From Zygnema cylindricum (lineage: Eukaryota > Streptophyta > Zygnematophyceae > Zygnematales > Zygnemataceae), in NCBI GenBank assembly GCA_037447655.1, contig JBBHKE010000023.1, positions 104,691 to 168,690 of the forward strand: 64,000 nucleotides of DNA, in the 5' to 3' direction. The translations under genes were made by a program, and so were the position numbers. The number at the start of each line of letters is the position of its first letter. The stretch's first letter is position 1. Under the pieces are notes generated by a model, which saw only the letters and a program-made list of their open reading frames with translations, was not told where the DNA came from and searched no databases. Shown one piece after another: positions 1-13,272 of this stretch.

Positions 1-146
1 ATAACAAACAAAAAAAAATCAAAAAAAGCAAAGAAAAGACAAAACAGAAAAATGACAAGAAAAAATTTACATAAAATAGTTTTTAGGGATTTAACCTTTC
101 TTTACGAAAAGCTTTGTTTAGTATGAGGATAGGGATGTTGGAGGAG

Positions 147-202
<56 letters not shown>

Positions 203-1029
203 AGTATGTACGTACAATTGTTTTAGTCGATGTGACTATTTCGATGGTCTTAATCTCATATGGAGTTTCTTATTAGTGTTTTTATTGGAATGACAACTTC
301 TATTTTTTGTGTAATAAAAACATTTTTTCAGTAATAAGTGACTTGTACCATGCCATGTAGAGAGACAAAAAAATCGCAAAAAAAATCTCTCACTTCACCA
401 TAATAGTGATTCTCGGAGTAGATTTGACATTTTTTTTCACATGCCAATTTGTTTGGTGAGAGCTTAAAAAAGCGGTATGCATACAAGTGCTAATTTAGTT
501 TGGAGAATCTGTTTGCACGTGGGAATCACACCTATACTAGTTTATTTGTCAGTTTTTGTAATTATTTGTTTGTATTCAATATGGTTTGTGTTGCTTTATT
601 TTGGGTTTGCTGTTTATGTTTTAGAGAGTTGGTCATCCTTTACGCTGAAAGATGGGAAAAGTAAACAATGGTTTTATTTAGTTGTCTTAATAAATTTGTT
701 AAATTTGTGTGGAGTCACGTAGAACCCACAACAAAAAGTAGAGAATGTTTACATGGTAAGTTTCTACTCTCGCTTTCGGGGTTAAATTGTGCGATTTGTT
801 CAGCATTTAGGGTAGATGTGCGCATGGTGTTGGTTGGAGATACTCCTAATGTTGCTGCTGACGTTTCAATTTTTCCTCATCCTATTGTTTCGTACCGTGG
901 TTTCTCCTTCTAATAAAACCTATTTTGAGGACGGCCCGTTCTATTTCTCCCCTTTCTATACAGTGTGTATCCCAATTTTCTTCAACCTACGTGTGACAAA
1001 TATTTAAATTTCTGATAAATTTTTCGCTA
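1..1029. other. AT-rich intergenic sequence, no gene seen
   Basis: The short open frames here show no recognisable protein pattern and no convincing splice structure. The only distinct element is the GA microsatellite at 149-200. Confidence 0.5.
149..200. repeat. (GA)n microsatellite
   Basis: An uninterrupted GA dinucleotide run of about 50 bases. It is the first of many GA/CT tracts in the window. Confidence 0.95.
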
Positions 1030-1500
1030 CCATTCAACCAGAGGTCTCGAGGCGTTTCCTTCTTATTCCACCTTTACTTGTCTCTCTCATCTCCTCTTGC
1101 AACCGTGTGGTTCATCTCGATGCCATCCTTCCCTCTCCCTCTCCCTCTCCCTCTCCCTCCCCGGTGCTCCCATGAGGGAGAGTTGTTTTATGCACATGAC
1201 ACTATCCGCTACACTCTTGCAACTAATGGTTTTGAGGGGAGGTGTTCCATTTGTCAGGAGGTTTCACATGTTTTTCTTGCTCCACAGAATGATATTATTT
1301 TGCTCAATGGTGCCAATCGTATTTTTGTGACATTGTTTTGGCGAACCTTGTCTTTATTACAAATTTTTGTCGTTATGTTATGCTATGTTATGTTATGTTA
1401 CGTTACGTTACATAACGCTACGTTATGTTACATTATGTTATGTTGACGTGGTTGCTCATGACGCTACTAAGGAAGAAGGAGTGTGATTGTTACATCATCG
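1030..1500 (+). pseudogene. Decayed C-terminal fragment of a non-LTR retrotransposon (endonuclease region)
   Basis: The translation near 1162-1330 reads RCSHEGELFYAHDTIR, then EVSHVF and DIILLNGANR. This matches, in order, the intact copy at 27.9-28.1 kb (RCSHGGELIHAHDTIR, EVSHII, DLVLLDGARR). Nucleotide similarity extends left to about 1030 (CCACCTTTACTTG against CCACCTTTGCTTG) and right to about 1485 (VVAHDATKEEG against GVAARDAAKRKE). The segment is interrupted by a CCCTCT run near 1130-1160, by a TTATG-type repeat at 1367-1446 and by stop codons. No 3' tail is visible. It is an old, non-functional copy of the 27-28.6 kb family. Confidence 0.8.
1367..1446. repeat. Degenerate pentanucleotide (TTATG/TTACG)n repeat
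   Basis: Successive GTTAT and GTTAC words occupy about 80 bases. They lie between two parts of the retrotransposon relic that are continuous in the intact copy, so the repeat expanded inside the dead element. Confidence 0.8.
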
Positions 1501-3217
1501 AGTGTACATTGTCGACAAGGGGAAGAATTAATAAACAAATCAAGCACTATTGGCGTTGTCTTTCTTCCATAAAATCAAAAGCTCCATGTCTAACACAATT
1601 CTACTCGAATATAATTTATCGAAGAAAGAAACGTCATCTAGCTTTGAGTTTCTCCACGAAGGGGAAGATGGTGATTTTGGCGGCAACCTTTTGTTCTATA
1701 TCAACAAAAAAAAAAAAATTGGGTCCCAACATTATCCATTGTTCACTCCACACGTCTCAAATCTTCACAACCCCCTCTCACAAACAATCACATCCTATTT
1801 TTTATGATATCTTCAATAACCTTCAGTATCTTAACAAAGGCGTTCTTCGTAATTAATTGCCCTTCAAATATAGGTGTAGGATAGAAAAAATGTTGACGAC
1901 ACTAACTTTTAAACGACGATAAGCATCGTTCTTGTATCCATTCACCGGTCACATTTTTTTCATCTTCACCTCTACAAATACGACCATAAATGTCCCACTG
2001 AGTCTCACCCTTCCAATATTGGAGAAAAAATTAAAGAAATCATGTGAAATGGTGGCAAGTTATGATGCACAACCACAAAGGGGGCAGGGAGGAATAGAGA
2101 TGAAGATTCTTCTTCATGGCCAAAGTTGTCTTATAATAACCAAGCAACAAAAAATTGGAAGATTACATGACAGTGCATGGACAGTTATAGACAAGCTAAA
2201 AGAAAAATAAAAGCGTTTGAATACTAGCTCTCACACCCTTCGACGAGGTAAAGAAACTCCAAAGCGGTCTTCAAATGCCTTATACGTTGATAAAAAGATG
2301 GCTTGTAAGGAGTTGACGCCACTTTTAATTCGGTTTTTACGAGCGAATCCTAACGCGGCTTCAATTGATTTCCAAGAGAGTTCGGAGAACATATCGGTTT
2401 TTCTCCAAATCCATCATACGACGTCCCATTGCTTTCACTAAAAACCAATTATTGGTTGTAATATATAGCCAACCCGCTATGAAACTTCACAGATACTAAG
2501 AGTCTGAGGGTAAACTTCCATTAGAGGAAAAGTGAGGTTGTTTACTAGATGCCGTACGATTTCGTACAGATTTGTACCATTTTTTTTTGTCACATGAAAC
2601 GTGATGAAACATGTTAAGTGGATGGCTTCAATATTATAGGCGTAAGTATCGACCGTTGGATGTCTCACTTTTTTAGATTCGCGAAGCAATCGCACAAATC
2701 GTCCAGTGTGAAGAGACTCTCCTCGGCGAGGAGAGTTTCGCGTACCATTGGTACACGTGAAAAGTAAGAAAAATATCCGCTACTAATAGGCGATGAGAAA
2801 TGAACACGTCGTACACGCCATGTACCTTCCGCCACGGTGTATGCAGGTCGACCGAAATATCCTCGCATGCTCCTTCTGACATCCGCTGACCTTCAAAGTT
2901 TGCCTCCCCTTTTGACATTCCGTTTCAAAATTTTGATTTTCAATTTAAAAATTAAAATCTGGTCGCAAAATTTTCGTACGAATCATTAACTACAGTACCT
3001 CGTACAAATATTATGCACAGATTTTCAGTTTGAGGAAAATCTTTAGATATTAAGAATTTGAAAACTAACCTATGTGGCGCCAATCATAATTGAGAAACAA
3101 TGTTTACTGGCACGACATAATGGAACGCCCCGCCAACATAATGGAATGCCCTTCCAGTAAACACTACAAATAAACGTCTCCGCATGTTTACTGGGACCGC
3201 CTAATGGAGAAGAGGCC
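1501..3217. other. Intergenic sequence, no gene recognised
   Basis: No protein-like frame with credible splice sites was found. Between 3098 and 3215 two related segments begin GTTTACTGG and carry TAATGGA words, and an inverted CCAGTAAAC lies between them. This hints at an unclassified small repeat next to the Harbinger-like element. Confidence 0.4.
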
Positions 3218-3220
3218 TTA

Positions 3221-4233
3221 GGGTGTGTGCCCATGTAATCGAATCTTTGAAAGGGTGTGTGCCCATGTAACCAAAACTTTGAAATGTTACTTTGGATTTT
3301 AACGCAGATTTTACGGTGTACTTTTCAAAGTGTTCCCATGTCAATCGTTACTTGCGCCTTCATTACTTCAAATATGTGACAGTTGTAAACGTCTACAAAA
3401 TGTGCGACAGATTACGAAACGAAATGTAGACGACTACGAAACTACGAAACTTCCTAAAATTGGTGACGTCTACAAAACGGCGACGGTTGTAGACGTCGAG
3501 GTTTTTGTGACGTTGTAGATGTTTAGGGTTTTGTGACATAGCAAAGTCATGCTACCATGTGATGTCACTAGTACGTAGATTTTCCTCCATGGCTTCCCGA
3601 TTTCTTTTTCTCATCTTTTATCATTCGATATGCCATCAAAATCAGACCAAAAATATTAAAATAAAGAAAAAAATAATATCTTTCATTTGATATTATTGTT
3701 GCTGCATCTCATGTAAATAAGAGAGAAAGAGGAGCGGTCGAGTGAGAAAGAGGGGGAGAGACGACGACGACGTAAACTTTTGCAAAGGACCCATGAATGA
3801 AAGTGGAGGTCCGAGACTCCAACTATTTTTTTTCCGTATATGCTTGTCATTTTCAGACGTACATCCACGTGACGAGCAGGTAAAAAAAAAAATAAAAAAA
3901 AAAATAGCGTGTACTCCCCTTCGTGCAAAATTTTCGAAAACGCTTGACGCGTGCAATCTCGGTTTTCTATTCGTCAATAGTGTATTATTTTAATTAAAAT
4001 CAGGTGGCGATTTGATTCCAGTACAAGTGTGAAGATGAGCTGGCGTGACGTTGAAGTGGGTCGCGATGATAATAACGCCAAATTAACGTACCATCCAAAA
4101 GTTCCAAGACGATGCAAAATGTACTTTGGTTCTTGCCCATTTTTCGTACGGCGTAAGATTTTCTCGTTGCAAGTCCCATTTTCTGTTAAAACGACGGGAA
4201 AAAACCCTTACTTGAACACATGGGGACACACCC
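3221..4233. mobile_element. PIF/Harbinger-like non-autonomous DNA transposon, copy A
   Basis: The left end GGGTGTGTGCCCATGT and the right end ACATGGGGACACACCC are inverted. They are flanked by TTA at 3218-3220 and 4234-4236. A 3-bp TTA/TAA target duplication with GG-starting terminal repeats is the signature of PIF/Harbinger elements. The left end carries a second, tandem copy of its terminus about 33 bases inside. The interior is similar, in inverse orientation, to 16474-17250. No transposase frame was recognised. Confidence 0.75.
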
Positions 4234-4492
4234 TTAGACTCGCAAACACCGAAGACGAAATCGAGCCGATACACAATACCAAGACGATTTTTTAAGTACC
4301 AGATTTAGAGTTTACCTAACCTGAATTGTACCGATAAAGCGCAGAGCCGTTTGATCATATGACCTTTGAAGTTTTGCAACTTTTGAACTGTTCTAAAATT
4401 CATGATTGGTAATTTTTGATTCATGACTGCATGACTCTTCCCTCCGAGCTTCCTTCAGAAAGAATCTCATGGGAAGCTAAAGTGCTAAGCTA

Positions 4493-5030
4493 CACCGCCA
4501 ATCGTTATTAGCGTTGTGTACGCTAATTCCGTCCCGCTTTTTTATTTTTTTATTCTCCATTAGTGTAGTTCATTCTATTTTTTTCTTTATTCTATTAAGG
4601 GTTATTTTCAGTACGTTGTCTCTTAAATAGAGTGATGTACGGTCAATATTAGACCGTACATAAATGTACCTTTTTAAGTTAAAAAGTACAGTAAATTAGT
4701 TTTAGTAACCGCGGATGCATGAGAATGTGCGTTCTAAAAGGAAAAAAACTAGGTCGTAAAAAATCCCGCTCGCACATATTCGTCCGACAGCCGCGTTTCG
4801 ACCGTGTGAATGTACGATTTGTGTACGATTTGTCAGATTTTGTACGAATACCTATATTAGTGTAAGCATGTTTGCGACCGACATTTTTTTTTTCAAAGAT
4901 CCAAATTACCATAACCAAACAATTAGAATGTATGATTTTTTCCAAAATTTTCAAATTCTTAAATAGCGTACACCACGGTAATTATTTTTATACGCTAAAA
5001 AAACTTACACGCTAATAACGATTGGCGGTG
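4493..5030. mobile_element. Mariner-like MITE with TA target duplication
   Basis: The ends CACCGCCAATCGTTATTAGC and its inverse (GCTAATAACGATTGGCGGTG) are flanked by TA on both sides (4491-4492, 5031-5032). A perfect 10-bp inverted repeat lies inside (4635-4644 and 4652-4661, 7-base spacer). There is no coding capacity. The terminal word AATCGTTATTAG recurs in five other elements of this window. Confidence 0.8.
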
Positions 5031-5032
5031 TA

Positions 5033-5293
5033 CTGTAGCCCGTGGATCGTACGGAACTGTACTTTTTTTGTGAAAACCAGGCACTCCTGTACTATCATTA
5101 GGGTTTCGCATCTCCTACGTTTTCAGAAACAGCTGAAACATATATCAGATCCTGTTTTCGCATTTTAAGGAATAGCTGAAGCATTTTAGTTTTCGTTCAG
5201 TTAAATGTTATTGATCAAAGAGTTATCAGTTAGGTCCTAAGTTAGGGTTAGGTTTAGACTTGAGTTTAGGTTGAAAAACAGTAGCAGGCAGCC
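5033..5293 (+). promoter_or_regulatory. Presumed COG7 promoter and 5' leader
   Basis: This is the roughly 260 bases between the MITE and the COG7 start codon. It contains a few TTAGGTTTAG-like words and no obvious TATA box. It is assigned by position only. Confidence 0.3.
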
Positions 5294-8200
5294 ATGCTGG
5301 TGGATCTTGGAGCTTTTTCTGAAGAAGGATTTGATGCAAAAGCATGGGTGAATGGCACGTGTGCTGCCAGACCGACTGATGAGCCCGTGGATAAATATCT
5401 TTCAGATGTGGAGATCAAATTACAGCTGCTGGCAGGTAATCGCTGTCGATATTTTTCTGTCACTTTTTTTGAGAATGTAGGAAATTATAGGGCCATTTGA
5501 CAGTGGGACTCTAGTTTACTCTGTCACTCCTTGTTTCTCTTTTTCTAGCCAGTCTTGTGAATGGAGGTAAATGTAGGCCATTGACAATGGGACTGTTGTT
5601 TACTCTTCCTTTCAATCCTTGTTTCTCCTTTTTCTAGCCAGTATTCTGGAAAAAGTCAATGGCATTATATTACCGGGACACTCTCATATATAGATCTTTC
5701 TCCCTCCCTGGCTTCCTCGTCCCCTCGTCCTCTCCCTCTTTCACTGTTGCCCTTTTTTTTCCATGCACTCCTTGTCTCTTTTTTTCTCTCTCTCTCTCTG
5801 CCCCCCTTCTCCCTCCCTCCGTCCCTCCGTCCCTCCCTCTGTCCCTCTGTCCCTTCCTCCCTCCCTCTCTCCCTCTGTGTGCTCTAAGCAGCACCACCTT
5901 GAATTGATCTTTCAAGTCTCTGTCCTCACCTTTACAAAGGTTTTTTTTTATTATTTTACAGAGGATATTTCCGCGAGCTTGGAGGAACTGAGTTCCAATG
6001 CTCTCCTTCGTGTTCCTCGAGCTGTCCGAGAAACCAACCGAGTTCGCGATGACGCCTTTTCTTTGCGAAGCACCGTTGGAGGAATATTGCAGCGTCTTGA
6101 ATTGGTCAGTGTGAAAATGGTTTGTGGGAGATTGGAAAATTGGAAATATTGAGATTGATTGAGATTGGGTTTGATGGTAGGAGGTTGGGAGAAGTGCAAT
6201 TGAGATGATGTTGGGAGATTGAAGGCAATGTTGGGAGATTAAGATCGGGAGGTTGGAAGAATGGCGTTTAAGATATTAGGAATCACTGCTTTTCATTTGT
6301 GGTAGCGTAATTATCACGACTGCACATTTATGTCAATCTTTTTGAGAGGAACAGGTTTCAGCATATGCAAAACAGGAGAATTTGCTAAAGTTTGATAGTC
6401 CAAATTTTAATGTTGGTACACTTTTGTACTAAAGTATTATCACTATTTGTGAAGTATCAAGGTGAGCATTCATAAAATAAGCCAGGTTATCGCTAGTGAA
6501 AATCTTGAGATCATGGCTTTAGACATTGCCCATTGCTATTAGTGTTAGACATTTTCCAGGCACTAAAAAGTTTTTAACAACATTGTTAGCCATTTGTTTT
6601 TCATTTTTAAGGGAGCAAGCGAAAAGTAGTGGTCTCACCTTTTGATTGTGATTCCATGATTAAAAATCGGTACACTGTGATGAGAAAAACTACTTTAGAG
6701 TGCCCAAAGAATGTTTAATGTTCTACAATATTTATCTCACTCTTTTCAATCGATTCAACATCTTGGCAAATCCCGAGTTTTTATAATTCTTTAGTTTGTT
6801 AATGTTTTCACAGATGCTCCATTATTGGCCGCTTATCATACAAGCTTTTTTTAATAACGATGACTCAAGGGCAAAAGTATTGTCTAATAGATACAATCTA
6901 ACATGTGTCAAACATTAATATTTCCCCATTTCCTTTCTTGTAACTACAATAAGTTTTTGGTAAATGTACAGAAGCCGCAAGATGATGCCCCTTTATTCAT
7001 GCCATTAGGAAGGAATTTTCCCGATCTGTTTGATGATCTGTAGAGATTTTCTAGGGAGTTCTCGGGATTTTGATGAATCTCGGTACATTCTTTAGGGAAA
7101 TGTTCAGAACTTTGGAGGAATGTAGATATATTTCCAAGGAGTGTTCTTAGAGCTAAGAGCTACACCTGCCCATCACTATTAGTGTAAAGGAATTATTCAT
7201 TCCAAGTGAAATTAGTATCAATGATAATAATTTAGTGCAGAGTGATGTGACCAGTTTAATTCCTCTCTCTTTAAAAATGTTATTAACACTATTTTATGAT
7301 TTTTGGCCAAAATAAATTACGACCGATTTAGTTTTATTAACACATAGCGATGGACAGTGTAATTGTCGGATGGTGACAAAATAATTTATGACACACATTT
7401 TGTCTTTTTGTTGTTGGGTATTTGCAGGCGGAAGGGAGCTCGGCGCAGTCAGTTGCAGCTCTTGCCCGGGTAGACACCGTAAAAAAACATATGGAGGCCG
7501 CAAGATCGACTCTTCAGGTATGTTGGTCAACAAAAAAGATGAAACTTGCAAGTTTTTTTTTGAAGTGACATAGACTGTACGGAGCTCTATTGCAAAGGTA
7601 GAAGGAAGAGGATGCAGCTGAAGTAGAAGCTGAAGTAAATTCTACAAATTTTTATTTCAAAGGTTCCTCTGAATTCATACTGGGCAGACTGTGTTTGATT
7701 CCCATAGGCGAACTCTACAAAGTTTTATTAGGACATTAGTGTTTATGAGCCTCGGACTTAAAAGTATGAGCAATACTTATTTTTATAGGGCTGACGAAGA
7801 AACTACAACACACAACACTATTAGTGTAGTCAAAGTTATGCACAAACTACGCCTATTTTATGGTTTTGAAATTTGTTTTTTACAAGTCATGTGTCAGTGT
7901 GGAATGAGGAGGCAGCTGGTCTGGCTCAGTTAAGTGCTTCAGTTGAAGAGGTCTAATGTTATTTTTCTGATCAATAGTGGAAAGAGAAAAGGGGCTCCGA
8001 ATTAGTGTTTTCAATTCTAATGGCGATTCAGAGATATTTTTTCTGAGCATGAAGTTTTTTTGAGAAAAAAAGACTTTTTGGGAATGCAGGATGCAGCTGG
8101 TCTGGCTCAGTTAAGTGCTTCAGTCGAAGAAGTTTTTGCCAGTGGGGACCTTCCAAGGGTTGCAGAAACCCTAGCCTCAATGCGGCGATGTTTAGCCGTG

Positions 8201-9306
8201 GTTGGAGAGGTAAGTTAACCAGAAATGAATGCAAAGACTTCAATACAAACTTAATATAGAGTAAACAGTAGCTACAATGTCCTTCAGTGGTCGGAGAGGT
8301 AAGTGAACCAGAAAAGTTTTCAAAGACTTCAATACAAACTTAATATAGAGTCAACAGTAAGCTATAATGTTTAGCAGTGGTTGGAGAGATAAGTTAACCG
8401 GAGATTTACTCAAGGACTTGACTACAAAATGAACGTAGAGTCAACAGGAATTTTACCTGCACTTGCAAAGTGATCATAACTTATCAGAGTTTTCATGCAT
8501 ACTTTGTTAACCAAACAATTGTAGTATTAACCGTAGCTCTATTTAGGATTGCTAGTCAATATTAATTTAGTTAGTGGACAGTTTTTCTTACAAATGACAT
8601 CTCCTATTATGAATAGATCAAGAAAATTGAAATACTTATTTACATGGATTTGGATACCTATTAATGCAGTCAAGTATGGAACAATTATTATTTTTGTGTT
8701 TGTATTTTTTACATGGATATTGAGTACATTGGGGTCTATTAACGTTTCTAACAGAACTACTATCCTTTTAATACCTGGAATTAACATTTTAAGCACATGA
8801 AACACATTCCCAGTCTAACACATGGAACTTTAAAAATTGAGTCTTTCAGGTTCCTGAATTTGCCGATGTGAAGCGCCAGCTGGCGGCTCTTGAGGATCGG
8901 CTCGAACAAATGGTCCAACCAAGGCTCTCAGACGCTCTCAATCAACGGAAGGTACTTATAAATATACATATATATAATCTTTATAGTCCACACTATTTAT
9001 AACCACGTAGCCCTTGAGGATTGGTTCGAATTAATGGTCCAACCGAGGCTCTCGGATTCTCTCAATCAACGGAAGGTACTTATAATTGAGCTTTAAAGTT
9101 TACTTTAACCATGCAGCCCTTGAGGATTGGCTTAAACAAATGGTCCAACCGAGGCTCTCAAATGCTCTCAATCAACGGAAGGTACTTATAAATGTACAAA
9201 TATATATTTTGCTTTAAAATTCACATTTTTTATAACCATGTAGCGAACAGACGGTCCAACCAAGGCTCTCAGATACTCTCAATCAACCGAAGGTACTTAT
9301 AGATAT

Positions 9307-9345
<39 letters not shown>

Positions 9346-11421
9346 CACACACACACATGTATATTATATGTTCATTTATAGTAATTTACTTTGTGACCTT
9401 GTTTATTGGTCTAATCACCCTCAGTTGACATCACATTTTTTGAGTTTTATAAACAATTGCATCTCTATTTAACACCAGAATATCATATGAAGTTTAAATT
9501 TAAAAGATGTTCGAAACAACAATGTAATTCTAGATTCTGGTCCACTTTTTTGTCTAACAAAATCTGGACTTTTCCTAAAACATTGCAGTTTAAAAAGAAC
9601 CTCATGAACATTCAATCATAAGCCGTTTGTAAAAATGAAATACCATCCAATTTTTTTATTTATTTCATCCGATTTTTTTTTTTAATTTCATCCGATTTTT
9701 TTTTTTTTTTTTTTTGACAATCAGCTTTCACATTTTTTTTTCCGGTAAATGAACGATTCTTAGACTTTTTGTGACTTTTTTTGTACATTTTCAGGTGGAT
9801 TCCACTCAGGCTCTTCGAGATATCCTTATTGCCATTGGTCGATATGGGGCTTTAGAGCAACACTATACTCGAGTACGACTACGTCCTTTGAGAAGAATGT
9901 GGGAAGATTTTGATACTGCTGGAATGCCTTCTAAAGGGGCTGGTACAACTATCTGTAACTTTTTTTCCTCTTTCATTTCTCTTTTTTTTGTTCAACAATT
10001 TCATGCCCATTGTGTTCATTTCGGTGCTAATGGGTATTTTTTTGTGATAAATTCACATTAAAACGGATACAAACCTGTGTAAAGTATGAAGTATACACTG
10101 TCATTATAGGATTTTATACAATTATAGATCATACTGTTAGAAAACAACAAAGCTTTTCCGGCTTTGCCGACTTTTATTAATTTCTGTTCCTTTTTTTTTT
10201 TCGCAATTTTTCTTTTTTATATCTATCTTTTCCTAATTTTTCTTTCCCTTCTTTTCCACAGCCAATGGTTCCGCACAACCTGTTTCCGGAGTGAAAACGG
10301 TCAACGCCCGTTTCTCCGAATGGTTGCCGAAATTTTACGACGAGGTACTTTTGGTCGTGGAACAGGAAGTTCGATGGTGTGCACGAGCTTTTCCAGAAGA
10401 ACACTCCCTTCTTGTCCCTCACCTCCTTGTCGAAACTATGGCCGCCATCTCCTCCAGTTTCTCTGCAAGAATGGACGCAGCCGCACAGGAGGCGACTTCT
10501 GCAGCAGCCGCTGGGATATCCTCAGGTGCCTCTCTCTCTCTCTCTCTCTCCCTCTCCTCCCCCCTCTCCCGTTTCGCCTCCCTCTCTTCAAGTCAGTCTC
10601 CCGCTCTCTCGCCCGCTCGTCTCCCTCTCTTCAAGTCAGTCTCCCTCTCCCTCTCCCGTTTCATCTCCCTCTCTTCAAGTCAGTCTCCCTCTCCCTCTCC
10701 CTCTCCAACCCACTGTATTCAACTCCCTCGCCCTCTGCCTCTCTCTCTCCCTCCTGTTTTACCTATTCCGCTCCTGCTACCTATCCTTCTCTTTTTCAAC
10801 CTAACCTACCTAACCTTCCCTTCCCTCTCATCGCTCCCCTCGTCCCTGTCCCTCTCGCTCCCCCTCTCTTTTATTTAATCCCTGGTGCTCCTATGGCTCT
10901 TTCTACCATGAACTCTCTTCTGCAAGGGTCTGTCTCTCTCCCTCTCTCTCTCCATCTTTGTGCCTTTCCCTCTTTCTCCCATAGCCTCCCTTTGCAGGGT
11001 TCTCTCTTTCCTTTTCGCCCTCCGCCTGTCTTTTCCTTTTCTGGTCTTCCTGTTTCCTTTTTCCTTTTCTCTCGTCACTTCTCTCCTGTGGAAGTCTCTC
11101 TCAGCCTCTGCCTGTCTCGCTCCCTTTTTCTGTTCTGTCTTCTCTCTTCCCTCGTCCCTTCTGTCCTTTTCAGGTTCTTGCTTTCTTCCTTTCTCTCCTG
11201 CTGTCTCATTTTACCCTCTGGATGACTTTCTCTTTCTTTCTCTCCTTCTGCCTGTCCCTCTCCCTCCCCTGTTCCCTCTTCCTTTATTACGTCCTCTCCT
11301 CTCCTCCCTCTATTATGGGCTCAAAGTGGGCAAGTCTTGAAAGTAAGCATATTCATAAGTCGGTTTGTAAGGAGAAATATTGGATGACTAGACTTGGAAA
11401 ATGACATGTGACTCAGTACCG

Positions 11422-11489
<68 letters not shown>

Positions 11490-13154
11490 CCCCCCCCCCC
11501 TCTCTCTCCCCCCCTCTCTCTCGTTCAAGAGTTTATATGTCTGTCCATATTTTTTGCACAATGCAGGAAGCTTATGCCTCACAGCAATCACTTGTCCCTC
11601 TCGTCCCTCTTATCCCTCGTCCCGCTTATCTCTCTTTTTTGTCCAAACTGATTCAGAATTAAACACAAAAGAAAAACGTGTTTTTTTGTACAGATAAAAC
11701 CATGTTTTCCCCATACAAGTATAACCGTGTTTTCACTGTAACTAACGGGAAGCACTACCGGGATAACGTAGACAGATATATTATTAACATCCCATATAAA
11801 ATGAAAACCGTAACTTTTTCCCCATAAACCAACAGGGAAGTGATAATGGCACAACATCTATTTCCTCTCAGACCACTCGTCTCGGTACCCTAATTGCTCA
11901 AACCCATTTCCAAAATGTCGATTTCCCATATAAATAATTAATATCCCATCTAAATAAAAACCGTGTTTTCCCCATAATCAACAGGAAGTGATAATGGCAT
12001 AACGTCTACTACCTCTCCGACCACTCGTCTTGGTACCCTTATTACTCTCCATACCATGACCGGAGCTTTTGCCCGAAATATTCAACACCTATTGGCCGAG
12101 GCCGGGACCACAATTACTGAGCTGGCGCAAGTTTTAAGGTCGATTTTTGACCCATTTGAACCCCATAAACAACGATACGGGGAATTAGAAAAGGCACAAT
12201 TAGGGCAAGAAATCGGAAAATTGGACCTACGAGGGGCCGTTCAGAAGGGGTTTGGGGCTCGAGGACTCGAGCTTTCGGAAAACAGTGCGTCGGATGGAGG
12301 TGGGTGAGAGGGAGAGAGGGGAGGGGGGTGGGAGGGAGGAGGAGGTGGGAGGGAGGTGGAGGGAGGTGGGGAGGGAGGTGGAGGAAAGGGAGGAGGGAGG
12401 GAGGAGGGAGGGAAGAGGGGGAGGATGGGAGGAGAGGAGGGGAGGAGGAGGGGAGAGGGGATAGAGGGAGGAAGGAAGGAGGGAGGGAGGGAAGAGGGAG
12501 GGAGGAGGGAGGAGGGAGGAGGGAAGGGAGTGAGAGGGAGAGAGAGAAAGAAACTTGTGATTGAAAATGGGTTTCAACATGAGGTTTAGAGGGACCGAAG
12601 ATAAGTCTAATTTGTTCCCCGTTTGAATTGTTGTCACAACTGTCGTATAAAAGGATATTTGCCATTTGTGAATGTCAATATTTCCTCAAATTTGTCCCCC
12701 TGTTGGTTTTTGTATTTTGATAATGAAGGGTGAGAAAAAGTTTGTTCCACAATTGTCGTGAATTTTTCCCTTCCTTTCAACCTCAATAATAGTGAAACAG
12801 CTGAGTCCAAAAGTTTCACTGGATATTCACCATTGAGGAGCTAGAAATCTCTCTCTCTTCGCCCCCCCCCCCCGCACCCTCCCCTATCTCTCTCTCTCTA
12901 CCTCTTTCTTCCCCCTTTCTCTCTCGCCTCTTTCCCCTCTCCCTCTCTCCCTCTCTCTTACATCTTACCAATCTCTCTCTCTTTACCACGACTATTCTCT
13001 CTAAAACATTTTCTCACTTGTTTTCGTCGTAACTTTCGACTGTTTTCCAATCTTCAGTCCCTGAAGCTGTGGTTGCACATTGTCATCAATTCTTTCTCTC
13101 ATCCCTCTCCTCTCTCTCTCTCTACCTCTTCTCTCCTCCTCTCTCTCCTCTCTC

Positions 13155-13213
<59 letters not shown>

Positions 13214-13239
13214 CTCTCTCTCCTCTCTCTCTCTCTCTC

Positions 13240-13272
<33 letters not shown>

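Noticed and set aside
7808-8032. Possible further mariner-like MITE around the exon 4 echo in COG7
   Set aside because: ATTAGTGTA on the left and TCTAATGGCGATTC on the right resemble family ends, but the arms are too decayed and no TA pair fits.
10164-11340. Long Ser/Leu/Pro open frames in COG7 intron 7
   Set aside because: They are CT-rich simple sequence inside an intron; the only real coding part is exon 7 (10262-10525), which is in another frame from the longest of them.
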